NCBI GenBank assembly: GCA_026261815.1
Contig: JAMPIT010000174.1
Span: 5,890,001-5,954,000 of the forward strand
DNA: 64,000 bases
Direction: 5' to 3'
From: Monarcha castaneiventris obscurior
Taxonomy: Eukaryota; Chordata; Aves; Passeriformes; Monarchidae
Shown here: positions 1 to 12,310 of the stretch, piece by piece
Numbering within the stretch: position 1 is the first letter of the stretch
How the letters are laid out: every line of letters begins with the position of its first letter
The notes under the pieces: model-generated
The model's database searches: none
What the model saw: only the letters and a program-made list of their open reading frames with translations
Told to the model about the DNA's origin: nothing
Program-made: the position numbers and the translations under genes

Positions 1-1821
1 GCTAATTATTAAAGAATTTTCAGCATTCTCTGAATTTTGCAGTTTGCTCTTGCAGTCTTTCACAATTTCATTTAACACCACATTTCACAAGCTTCAGCCA
101 ATAAATGAGTTTACAGATGAATCACAAACGTGTTAATCATTAATCTCTGCCCTAGTGTCACTCGTTTTATACCCCACTTTGAAGCATAATTTTGTAATCA
201 AGAATTGTCATCCAGCATATACAGAAGAAAGGAATCTTCATGGAAATTCCCATCCTTCTGCACTTGACATCAAGACAAATGAAAGAGTTTCAACAAAACT
301 GACACAGCTTTTAACAACATCTACAGAGAAACTGCTGCTGTAAACTATATACTGAAACATACTGAAATTAGTTACAAGTAAGGTCAGAATATATTGACTA
401 TGTTCTATCCCTGCATTTCTTTGTAACTATTGATGGATTCTTACACACTGTGAAACATTGCAGGTATATACAAATGATACCTGGAATTAAAGAACTCCCT
501 TACTAAGTGAATTGGGTGAAATTCAGCATAAATGTTATGGCAGGCTATTTGAAGAACTTAGAAGTAATACTAAGTGTCCTGGATTGCTTTTACACATTAC
601 AGCACACCCTCCCTCGGACAACAGTTGGTGCCTGTGAACTTTGCAAAGACAGCCAGCAAGTACAACGGGGTGTTTGTATGTCAGCCTGGCAACTGTTTCA
701 GCATTACAAGTTTAATCTTACTCTATTTCTCACTGCTTCAGCCTTCTTTTAAAAACAACACTTGATAAAACATCAAATCAAACTTTATTTACTAAGGAAA
801 GAGAGGGAGTGGTCTGACAATTTAAGTTTGGAGCACTGCCGTTCTGTCCTGGTAGTAGGACTGGGAACAGCAACAGCTCTGGGGAGCTGCATTATAAAAT
901 GAAGCAATGGACTGTAGAAGAAACTCTGCCTCATTTCCCATCAGGAAACACGCTGACAGTTCAAATTTTCCGCTAGAAGCTGCCAACTCTGCTGGTGAAA
1001 AGCGTCACCGCTTTGCAACTACTAGGAAATACTCAAGGAAGTTGCGGAATGTGAACAAAGACATCAATAAAAAAGCGCAAAAATAGAAGTAATTTCTAGA
1101 CCTCTAATGAGAAAATCTCTGCATCACGAGAGAAAGCAGGATTTTTGAAATACCGATAAACAAGCGTCAAAAGAACAAAACCACAGACACCACATTTGGC
1201 GTTATGGGTTGGCATTCCCTCAATTTCGCGGCAGCAGCGTTACGATAAAACATGACGAGGCGACACAACACGCTCGTTCCCCTAAGTTTTGCAAGAGTGC
1301 CTTGAAGAACCCGTGACAGGATTACTCCGGACGGAAGGTCTCCGTCCCCACCACAGCTCTTGGGACAGCTCCAGAAGTTAAAAACCTGCGGGATAACCCG
1401 CTCTGCGCGCCCCCGACGCGACTCCCGCTGCCCGGCGGCGGCGCGGGCGGGATGCGGGGCGGCGGCAGCCGCTGCCCGTCTGGCGGTGCCCGCACCCGCC
1501 GCAGGAGCTTCGGCCCGGGGGCCGCCGGCAGCAGCCTGCGGCGGACACGCCCGGTGCGCGGCCAGCGGGCTGCAGCAGCCTGGCAGCCGGCCCCGGGCTG
1601 CGCCCGGCTCTGCCCGCGGCTGCACCGGCAGCTGCCCGCGCTCGGCGCCCTCCGAGGGCAGGAGCGAGAGCGCCTCGCACAGCGCCGGGCATGCCGCGGG
1701 GGTGCGGCGCTGCCCTTCTCCGCTGACAAGCCCGGGGCGAGGGGCACCTGCCCGCTCGCCCGTCCGCCCCATCCGACGCCGCGGGGCGAGCGGGAGATGC
1801 GGCCGTGAGTCGCCACCGTAC
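1..1821 (-). other. Start of copine intron 1 (non-coding)
   Basis: This stretch follows the donor site of the copine first exon in the minus direction, so it is the 5' part of intron 1. From about 1300 to 1821 it is still CpG-rich and belongs to the promoter island. From 1 to about 1250 it is ordinary AT-rich sequence. I see no exon with paired splice sites here. The long frames crossing 1167-1821 are open because the DNA is GC-rich. Confidence 0.6.
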
Positions 1822-1898
1822 CTGCAGGACACGGAGAGCTCCACCTTGGTGGCCGGGATGCTGGAGCTGAGCACGTTAAAATCCCCCACGGACGCCAT
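1822..1898 (-). CDS. CPNE8: Copine (CPNE8/CPNE5-like), first coding exon
   Basis: This exon encodes 25 residues plus two bases of the next codon. It begins MASVGDFNVLSSS and ends in the copine C2A start IPATKVELSVSC, with an arginine codon split AG|G at the donor (CAG|GTACGG). Copines are cytosolic proteins with two C2 domains and a C-terminal VWA-like domain that bind phospholipid membranes when calcium rises. The ATG at 1898 was chosen because it has a strong context (A at -3, G at +4). An in-frame ATG at 1961 has a weak context and would add 21 residues. From memory, the peptide matches CPNE8 and CPNE5 about equally well. CPNE8 is preferred because the AT-rich, gene-poor setting suits a macrochromosome, so the symbol is an inference. 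The remaining exons lie left of the window. Confidence 0.72.
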
Positions 1899-2325
1899 CT
1901 TCGGAAGCCCACCGCTCCTGCCCGGCTTCTGCTGCCCCGCCGGCTTCTCCAGCCCGAACATGGGACAGAGCGGCGCGGACGGGAAGGCGGGAGGAAGAGA
2001 GGGAAGAGGCGGTGCCAATCGGCCTCCCCTTCGCGATGCCGCTGCCGCCCGCGGCGCGGAGCGCGGGGAGCGCGGAGTCCCGGCCCGCAGCGCTCCGCAC
2101 CCGCGGGATGCGCCCGCCGACTGGAGCGGCGCGGCGGGAGCGGGGCCTGGCGTCACCGCCAGCGGGAGCCGCCCGTGCCCGCCCCGGGAATCCGACGGCC
2201 CGAGTGGGGAGAGCGGCGCCAGAGCCGTCGCGACCCCGAAGCGTGCGGGCGGGGAAGTGCGGGGCGGGGAAGTGCCCCGCTGGGGGCGTGCCCGCGGTGC
2301 GGTCCCGAGCGATTTCGCTCCTGCG

Positions 2326-2530
2326 CCTCCCCGGTCTCTTCCCCTTGGCCCCTGCGCGGAAATTCCCGGTCCGTCCCGTCCCGCAGGCTGTCCGGGGAAT
2401 CACCTCCCCACGCGCTAGTGAGTGAGGAGCCTCCCCGGTGTCTTCCTGCTTGGCTCTGGCACGGAAAGTCCCGCTCCGTTCTGTTCCGTCCCGCAGGAGG
2501 TCCGGGCAATCCCCTCCCAGTGCGGGAGCG
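2326..2530. repeat. Diverged tandem duplication, period about 104 bp
   Basis: The segment starting CCTCCCCGGT at 2326 recurs at 2430. Both copies share the order CCTCCCCGGT, TCTTCC, CGGAAA, CCGTCCCGCAGG, GTCCGGG and AATC. The copies differ by several substitutions and small gaps. The repeat lies inside the CpG island, upstream of the likely copine start region. Confidence 0.6.
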
Positions 2531-2745
2531 GGTCCCCGCGGCCAGAGCGGCCGGGGACAGCGGGTGCGGGCCGAGCTCCCGGGCCCGGCGTGGGTGATGC
2601 TCCGCAGCCCCGGCACAAACCCCCCGGGAGAACGCGAGGCTCGGCCGGGCGCGGGCAGGGCTGTGCCTGCAGGGGGCGCGGCGGGGCAGGGCCGCTGGAT
2701 GCTCCTCCGGGCAGTCGCCGCGAAACGGAAAGGTCTCGGTGATAA

Positions 2746-5700
2746 TTGCCTTCGGAAAGCCAACAGCCATTACAATTGCAAAAGAGTCGAGGGAAAAGAG
2801 GTGAATATGCCTTGGTTATTGTGTGCATTGACGCACTGAAAAGGGGGGATTTCACTCTCTCTCACTTGCACAGACTCTTTCCTTTTTTTTCCGAGACCAC
2901 CAGTCCAGTTGCTCTGAATCTGTTCATAATAATTCGCAGTAATCACAACAGCTCCATCATTTTATATGTCATGCATTTAATTTGTATCCATTTTTATGGC
3001 ATCTTAGTAGTCCCCAATATTTATTTCTCAGCATAGCAGTTTGAAGAGAGATGGAAGTGCTACCATTCCCATGTCACAGGTGGGAAGTTAAGGCACAGGT
3101 GAATTAAATGCCATGTCTGTAGCCACACAATATGTAGGACAGGTCAAAGATATCAAACTGTAATCATGTATTGAAGTCCTCTACTCCTCTGTCTGTTAAT
3201 AGTTTTATGTGTAACAGTAAAGAAGTTTAATGTGTTTATTTGTAAAAAATTTAACTCCAAAGCCACAAACATTATCAAAATGCATTCATTTTGAATTTCA
3301 TTTCTAGATTCTTGTTGCTGTAATTCAAGTTCAACCCATGATGTCAGGTAGTACATCAAAATAATGGTAAGAGAACCTGAATGTCAACACCTGCTTAGCT
3401 CATAGCAAACAGAAGGAACAGTGGTGGGAATGCAGAAGACAGTAACATGTTCTTATGTACAGGAAATATACTCTCTGTGCACAGCACGTATCTGAAACAT
3501 AACTCCAGTGGCAGAAACTCAAGGAAGATATCACTGATATTTTATTCAGAAATTTCTGACCACATCCTAGTTCTAATCTTCTGGCTTTTTGTTTTCAGGA
3601 GGTTATCACCTGAAGTCTCATTTCTTTATTTTCATTCTCTTATCCAGAGCAATTTGTTATGCACAGAGTAATTTCTCATCAGATCTCTCTGAAGTACTTC
3701 CTCTTAAACCAATCTGTCTGAACTTCTCAGTACAGCCAAGAAACCACGTACTTTTACAAGTATTCTAGGTGTGTCTGCAGGCAGCCAAACCAGTAAGCCT
3801 ATAGCTGAAATTGCTTAAAAAGCCAAACCACAAAACCCAAACAACAAACCAAAAAGAAATTTAGTTCACTATTATTTTTGTCCATACAGTAGTGTGACGG
3901 GATGGGTGAAGGACCACTGATGCCTTGAGAGTACAAATAAGCTACTAGATAACTAAAAGCTAAAGAAGTTTTTAAGAAAAAAACAAGCTGTTTGTCAGCT
4001 TTATAATACAGTTCCTCCCTCTTTTATAATCCAGTGTGAGGCTCTAAACATGATCACTGTATCCCACAGGGCATGGCATGAATAACCTGAAACATATGAA
4101 GAGTTATTATAGTAAGGATAGTACATCACTATAAATAATATAACTGTTACAATGCTATAGGTGTGAGTAACTTGAAAGTATATCATGTAAGTGTGATATG
4201 ATCTTATATTATTCCCTACTAACTCCCTTTACTTTTGGTTACGTGGGGGTTTGTTTTGATCCTTTTTTATGTTACCTGATCTTAATATTTTATTCTACTT
4301 AGAAAAATGGAAATAGTTGGCAATTGCTGATTCCAGAAATAGAGCATCCTATGAAAATAAGGAAATGCAAGCCTTCAGTGTTGCTGGGGAGATATCCATC
4401 TTCTCTCATCACGTTTATAAAGGCTCAGCTATTTTGTCTTTTAATATTTCAGCTTAGAGTAAATACATAGTTCTCATGCACTTAGAATGATTTGAATGGG
4501 AAAAAGAAACTAAAAACTAAACCAAGGAGTAGTTGAAAGATGTGTACCAATGGGGCTAAATATACATTATTATCATTCCAGAGAGGCACCTTGTATTTTC
4601 TCATTCTTAAATGGCACTGAGGTGTGGGGACTGGAACAATGCCCAAGTATTAGGACAGAGGCAGTTTTTGTATCTGAAATTTATGTGCAAAATACCTATT
4701 AGATTATATTGCAAAAAGAAACATAAGAGCTGTGTGTGGTATTGGTAAGCTGACATTTGAATGACATCAGTGACTCTCTGAAAATTTTGCAATGAAAAAC
4801 AGGACATATTTTCCTTGCTTTCTTTTGTGATTATTACTTTATTATTACTAGCTGTTGCTAATTATCAGATACCTACCTCACTTGTTTCAATATCTGCAAT
4901 CTAATTTAAGGAATGAGGGATATAGTTGCAGTAATTATAGCATAAACTATGAACAAACTAGAGATTCCAGAATAGCTGTAATGCGTAACACTGGATGATT
5001 GCTTTAAAACATCACAGCTTCCAGGTTTCAGCAGTATAATTGAAGCCGAATGCCACAGGATGCAAACATTGATTACTCCCTCCACCCCCTCAGCTTTCTG
5101 CCTTGTAGAGCGTTATTAGACATCTCAAGAAAAGAAGTTTTATGATTAAATCTTTGCACTCCTAAAAAAAATAAAACACACACAAAACCAACAGAGACTT
5201 ATCTGTAGGAAGTTAAGAAACTGGAAATGGCATCTATTCTAGTGTAGATGTGATAGAATATGTGGATGATTATAGAAGTGAGCTTCAGCGTTATTGGAAC
5301 AAAACAATGTGACTACAGTACAATAGCATTTTCATGACAATGATATTCCTACTCAGTCTGAATTTGTGATGAACATATCAGATTCCCTTGTTCTTCTTCA
5401 AGTATCCATTCAATAGTTCCCTTGAGTGACATCCATCAAACGTCATATTTTTATCCTGGCACCACCAAAAGAACTTGAAGAATGGAGTGAACTTAGCCGT
5501 AACTTGGTCCTTTCTGATAGCTGAACATAGCACTGAAACAATTCCAGTATCCTAATGCACACTACAGTTTGACAATTGTTATGTCTTTATTTCCGGCCTT
5601 TGATTAATATACTTAATTTCCTCCTTCTTTGCTAGTGCTGATTGATTCAACCCATTGAACAAAGACAAGGAATTTAGCATTTGCTAGGACAAGTGGAACC

Positions 5701-8700
5701 ATCAGTGCCACCATCATTACTGGAACCATGAGCAAGAGCTGTGGCTGAATACCGACCACAGGCTTTGAAAACCATCTGTAACAGAACATGCTGATGGATA
5801 CGTTTAGTCCCTTTATTCTTCTAGGATTAATTATCTCCTATAACTCCATGATTTTGTAATCTGCTTTCAAAGCATACAAATACCAATGAAATTCTGGTTT
5901 TGTGAAAGTAAAGTCTAAAGGAGGTGTCAGACTCAGAGGTTAGACGTAAAGAGAAAGTCTCCTGTCTTTCAAGGTTTTCACTTTAAGCACTAGTTTTTCA
6001 AGGGCTGATGCCTACAGTTGCATAGGTGTCAAGAAGAAAACATCCTTCAGTAAAAAGTATCTAGGCCTTCTGTGTTTAAAAGCCTTTGAAACCTATCCTT
6101 ACTCCTTGTCACCATGGCATAACCATGAGGAAGGTTAGTGAGTCATCAGCGCAGAGACAGATAAAAATTTCACCCTTTCTGTACCATGACAAAATTAGTA
6201 ATGCTTTTGTTTGTATACCTCTCTACTGTTTCTATGCAGAATAAAATTGCAAAGTGTAAATACTACTTCCCTTCTTCAAACACACAAAGGACAGCTATCC
6301 AACAAATACTCTCTTCTCACTGTATTATATTTATCTACACTAGAACTCTTATTTATCAAAGTACCTTTAGCACTAAATCAGTTTCCTGTATTATTTCAAA
6401 TTTTCTTCCAGTTTGATCCAGGCCAGAAGAGAGAGATCAGCAGCACAATCATAAGATTCCTTCCTTCCACATCCTAAGGCAAGCATTCTTCTATAGAATC
6501 AGGTTAAGTAGTATCAGCTCCTGAGACAGTTTTCAGTTAGTTCAAGAGCTCTTCAAAATGGCAAAGACCTCAGAAACATTCTCAGAGTCATCCAGGAGGT
6601 GTCATGGAATCCATTTCACATCTTATACCTAGTACTGCATAGTAAGGTCTCTACATCTATGAACAGAGGAATTTTAAATCTACTGAGCACTTTTTCTGGC
6701 TCTCAGAGTGAAGCAAGTAGTGTGGAATTCAAATTCTAAAAATGCGACTTGGGTGTGGTTTTAGTACAGGTTTTTAACTTTTAACAAAGTCAGATTAAAG
6801 TTCAGGTTTTATTTTAAAAGACAAGGAAACAAACCGATTAGATCTTTTTGGGTGAAAAGGTATTATTTATTCATGCACCTTAAACTGAGCATTGGCCATC
6901 CAGATTTCATTTCTGGACAGGCTGCCAGAAAAATGTAAGGATGCACTTAAAGTAATTTTCTGAGAAAGACAATTCATGACTGGCTTATGGCAGCAGATAA
7001 TTCCAGGTTCTGCTAAACTAAGTGTTTAGTATGGCAGAAAGGATGGTAACAAGAAGATTGTCTGCATACAGTTTATCTCAAAAATTCTAAATAACAATGT
7101 TCGGTGAACATAAGATTAGACAGCCCCAAAATGAGAGCTTGACATGTTTGTCACCAGATCACCTGAACATTTCAGGAAAGTATTTTAGTCTCAGAAGAGG
7201 TAGAGGAGAATCTACTTCTTGCTCTTCAGTTACTTCCGTGTTCTTGGACTACTCTTGATAATGTGAATTATTTTTTCCTTCTCTTCCTTGCCCATTCAAT
7301 TCTAAGCCTCCCATATATCTAAGAAATAGCAGCTGATGTGTGGAAAATATTTGTCTGTTACCAATTTTTTAGGAATAATACATTTCACAGTTTCTTTCTC
7401 ATCCTAATCACGATGTGTATCTTTTCCCTCAGCATACTTCCAGAATATTCATAAAATCAATGCCACCATTAGCAATACATCTTGGCCAAGTCTTCATATG
7501 TAAAAGTTGCTTTGTGAATTTGGCTAATGCAGAAGAAATTAGCACACAGCTTCTACAATTTAAAGATATGTTATCCATTTGTTTTCTTCATGGCAACTAA
7601 AGTCAAACTCAGTTCTTTTAGGAAAAAATCGTTACAGCAATTCTGAATCCAACAGCAGCAACACCCAAACCACTACATTCTCCTCCATCACCCAGGTTGT
7701 GGCTTCAGTACTCATGCACATGACTTCATGTATTTCCTGGTAACATCAAGGAGGCATTGGGTCACACTGTTTCAGGTATGGAAGAAACCAGTATCTCTGC
7801 CAAAATAGACACAGATTTAATCTTTGAGAGTAGACTCCAACACAGATTTCATGAGGGAGCACCAATTGCTGATCTATTTCCTATCTGTAAATATTCAGAC
7901 AAATGTGTACATGGTGAGGGTGATGACCTGGACTAATCTGGCTATGTGTTGGATCCACTGCTTGCCAATAGTCACACACTTGAACTCACATAAATAAATA
8001 CTGTGGATGATGTATCAGGTTCACTTATCATTTCATCTTCCCAGAAGGATCCCTGTGGAGTCAGGGTAACACTACATATTCTAACAAGCCAGCAAGAAGC
8101 AAACACAAACTTATTCTGTCAATTGCTTTTTAACAGTTTCTTTCACAAATTTCTCTGTGTAAGCCAAGACAGTGGAATTTCAAAAAACTTGTCACCATAT
8201 GTGCCCATACCATTTCTATGGCTTCCTCGTTTTGAAGAAAGTGGTGGGTGTTTCTGTATTCCTTCAAAGAGCAGTGAAATCCCAGTATGTTGCCAGGTCC
8301 CTCCATGTACTATTTTTCATGCAGTCAGGCTTACAGTCAAGCTCTGTCCCAAATTAATTTTGAAGGCTGCGTGTGATTTACTTTATTCACTTCTTGATTT
8401 TTTTTTTCCCCAAGATTATACTTGTTTTGTGGAAGGAATCAACAAATGCCCTTTGGGCAAAAAGAGAACACGGTTCTATTTTCAGAGAAGAAAAACTTCA
8501 TGTCTCCTTAAGACTCTCTGTCATATTTGATAACTTACTGTTAGACACAGAATCAGAAAGCACAAGTCTCTCCCACACAATGGGTTCTTATGGTCTGGGT
8601 TCTGGAAAGAGCAGGAATTGTGTCTGGAAAGATTTGTGAAATCGTGCAAGGATATAAAACATTCTGTTTCCCAGCTGAAAGACTTTCTGAGTGGGTAACA

Positions 8701-11700
8701 GACCTTACCAGTACTATCTGTGATGTTGATTTGACTTCCACAATTGATTTTATGCCTCCACCTACAAGGATTCAAGCAGCAATAACAGAAATAATAGGAA
8801 TATCATTAAACCCCTCCACTCCCATAATTATCAATCATTAGTCCTTGGTAGGAGCTTTAAGGTCAAGACAAAGCAGACTTTAATCTATTAAATCACTTTG
8901 GTTTTCACCTCCAGGGAAGGCCTCTAGCAGTAGGGGCTTTTTGTTCAGGTACTCAGAGTTTATAATTTTAGATAAAATGCAATTTTTTGAGCTCCTCAGT
9001 ATGGTTGGGTTCTGCAGAGCCCATAGTTTTCTCCCTGGTGCAGACACCAGGTTTCTCTAAGGGAAGGAGCTGTGCAGTGGCCTGGGTTGCTCTGCCCCTC
9101 AGTGGGCCTGGCTATTGCCTACACAGCTGGGATATCTCTGCAGCAAGAGGGAGGTCCTTGTACACAACATATTTTGAAGAAATACAATTACTGCAGGACA
9201 TGGCCGTCTTTTTCTTCCCATTTACCAGAAGCAAGCTCCAAAGTGACTACACAAACTCTCAGAGAAGCTGATTTTAATCACTCATGACTCATTTATAACT
9301 ATGAATTAAATTTTCCAACTTTACAGCATTTATTTTGATTGCATTTTATAATGACAGTTGCCATCCTAGTTACCAAACAGTAATTTATGATATAGGTTAA
9401 TTTTGCGTTATTAATGAACTATCAAAAAGGCAGTGTGACTTATAGTGATGACATTTAGCAAGTCACTAAAATATCTAGAGAAGAAATAAGAACTTCAGAG
9501 AGTTGCTTCTTTTCCTTTCATGAAAACAGAAGAGAACCATAGACAGAGAAGTGAATTTTGTAAGAATATTTTTTTCTTTTTTCATCCTCATGTATTCCCT
9601 CATTGATGAATTTTAATTTTATATTATTTTGCATTCCATTAAAATACCTTAAACAAACAGTTAACAGCATGTGGATTGTCTTTCGGGAACACTGTCCATC
9701 AGATTTTTCTCATTTCATGGCAACATTCAAGCAATTAAGACCTTAATGAGGCTGAAAATTTCCAGCCCAAATAATGTAATGAGTTTGACTATCTTCCAGA
9801 ACAACTGTGGCCCAAATGCAGGAATGCGTTTAACCATATGCTTGAATTCATAACTGTGGTGTTGGGCAGCAGCTGTCGGCCTCTCAAGTGAGGTGTAAAG
9901 CTCACACTTAACATTTGCTGATCTTGGAGGGTTTATTGCACCATTGCTTTGCCTGTGTGAGAAGTACAAGTACAATATTGCCATTTTCTCCCATGTCATA
10001 TTCTGCTCTCTCAGTGTACTTACTCATATCCACAAATTATTCAAATGAGACCTGATCCATTACTTCAGTTTTAAAATACCACTAAGGATTGCACAATATT
10101 TCTCAAATGGGAGGTAAATTAGATTCTGTTACTTAACAGAATATGAAAAATTAAACTGTATCAGCACCATGGACTGAGCTGTGCTGATAGCTTCCAGGAC
10201 TTTCTCACTCTGTATCTGTGCTAAGTGAGAACTTTTCATTTCCTCTTCTTTTCAGAAAGGGTTTGCATCCTGATAAAAACAGTATTTGTTTTCCTAAAAT
10301 TACTTCATACACATTATTTATCCGTCTGTGAAATAAACATTAATCTTCAAAAATAAAGAACTAATTAGTTTGGGGCAATTGCCAGATACCAGCAGTATAC
10401 TTTCCAGAGCCACAGTAGAAAGAATTCTGTGAAAATTTTTCTACAATTTAGGTAACCATAGCACAGTTGTCTTCAAGTTATTCTGCAAAAAGATACTGGC
10501 TTGCTGCCAGCACAACTAGCATTTGTCCCAGCTGAGAAAGTAGCTTCATAAACACTTCATTTTTTTTTTCTGGTGGGAACAAAAAAAGTAAAAAAGAAAA
10601 GAATTCTAAAACAAATTTAAAGAAAAAGTAAATGGCTGATTTTAAAACTGTTACATGGACTGCAATTCTGAATGTGCTTCAGAGATAAACAAAAAACTCC
10701 ATGAAATAAGAAAAATATATTTTATTTGGATAGTGATTCCCCATTTCATATTTGTATATTTGATTTAGCATTTAACTATAAACACACACAAAAAATTAAA
10801 TTAGCTAGTTCAGTGGCTTTTAAAATGGTAAATTAATCTTGCTTTCCATGACTAAGAGAAAGATTTGAATGATTCTTAAACATATTGGATTTTAAACAAC
10901 CTAGGCCAAATTCATCCTTATAGGCACTCAAGAGAACTGAAATGATCAATGAACTAATTAACCCTCTTGAATTGAACAGATAATTCAGTACAAATTAATA
11001 TTACACTTTAAATATTAACTTCAGGTCCTTAATTATTTACAGTTTTGGTATATCTTTTCATAGTGATATAATTAACATAGCTGTGTGGGGATATGTAGTA
11101 ATTTTAGAAGAAGTTTGATTACAAGATATATTTTTAGTCCAGTTTGTGTGTTTCCCAAGAAGCATAAACAAACATTTGAAAGGGAAAGGCACTAAAAAAA
11201 TCTTGCACTTTTAAAAGTTTCTACTTCTTAAAAGCCTTTGGGTAAAATATTATGCATGATTCAGTATTAATCTATATAAAGAACAAACTTGGGCTACTAA
11301 CACAAGGATAAATTCCCTACATATAATTGCTATTTCTACACAATACTACACTACATTATTGCTACACATAATACTAATAATAACACTCAGTCTGGTTTTA
11401 GTCCTGCAGCATACCTAAATCCAAGAACCAGGCCTAATTCAATACACAATAAAATTCTCTGCTGGTAGAATCCTGCACCTGGCAGAAGTACCCTCCCAAC
11501 ACAAGCATTCTCCTCAGTCCCACTTAGATCCCAAGAACTGTATCATGCACTGTGTGTCAGAAAGGGCCACTCTCAGCTATGGTGAGAACTCAGCCTTCTT
11601 TTTGCAGCTTCATCAGTAATCCTGAGTTTACCTTCTGCAAGACTAACCTTTGCCTTGGCTTAGAAGCCACTAACACTGCAGAAGCTCAGTATGGCAAGGA

Positions 11701-12040
11701 AGGTTTAGGAGTCATGCTTCAAAACCTGCTTTATCATCCCTTTTCAAATTAAAAACATGTTTTACCTAGTATTCTATGATTCTAACATCTCTATTTAGAC
11801 TTAACAGTCCTTCCAGGTAGAAAATCTTAATGATGAAAATTAGTTATCTAAAGAATAGTTTTTATCCAGTTTTTTAAACTCACTAGCTTTAATTTTACTT
11901 ATGGCTGTAGATGTTTGTCAAACTGCAATTCTAACATGAACCTCAATACATCATGAGGCCATCTCAGCATGGCAGCTAACTTAGCTGGAAAAGCACTGCT
12001 TCACGTTATCCAAAGCATGGAAACCTGCTGGTATTTGTCA
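2746..12040. other. Intergenic DNA, no gene recognised
   Basis: This is AT-rich sequence upstream of the copine promoter. All reading frames are short (under about 180 codons), do not resemble known proteins and lack consistent splice signals. I see no RNA gene or recent mobile element. Confidence 0.55.
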
Positions 12041-12042
12041 AA

Positions 12043-12310
12043 GAATGGTAGGATAATTGAAGCTGAAAGTGATCTCCATGTTTCACGTAGTCCTCCTGCT
12101 CTGAGCATGGCCATTGTCAAAGCTAGGACAAGTTGCTCGGGCTCTTGTTCAGTTGAGGTTTAAAGCTCCCTAAGGCTGGGATTTTGCAGCTTTGCCAGGT
12201 GGCCCTTGCCAGCATCTAAACACTGATATAAATTTGCTCTATATCCAATTGGGCTTTCCTTTGCTGCAGCTTGTGACTGTTGCCTTTTGTTCTTTCTTTT
12301 GTTCTTTCTT
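12043..12310 (-). mobile_element. Old CR1 LINE 3' fragment (minus orientation)
   Basis: Starting at GAATGGTAGGATAATTGAAG, the order of words matches the reverse complement of a degraded CR1 3' end: GTGATCTCCATG, TAGTCCTCCTGCTC, GAGCATGGCC, AGTTGCTCGGG, and then a region like CR1 '...CTTGTGACTGTTGCCTTTTGTTC'. It is heavily mutated, so the right boundary is approximate. A short TTTTGTTCTTTC duplication lies at about 12287-12310. Confidence 0.55.

Larger units (their letters stand above)
1300..2745 (-). promoter_or_regulatory. CpG-island promoter of the copine gene
   Basis: About 1.4 kb is very GC-rich and dense in CpG, in sharp contrast to the AT-rich flanks. It covers the copine first exon and its upstream region, so transcription most likely starts on the minus strand between about 1960 and 2700. 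I see no convincing TATA box, which fits a dispersed CpG-island promoter. GGGGCGGGG/GGGCGGG-type Sp1-like boxes occur around 2250-2290. Whether it also fires divergently on the plus strand cannot be told from sequence. Confidence 0.75.

Noticed and set aside
1360..2418. Plus-strand frame of 352 codons (and other long frames at 1167-2855)
   Set aside because: They lie wholly in the CpG island, where stop codons are rare. They overlap each other on both strands, are low-complexity (Ala, Arg, Gly, Pro) and have no domain. Only the short copine exon on the minus strand matches a protein family.
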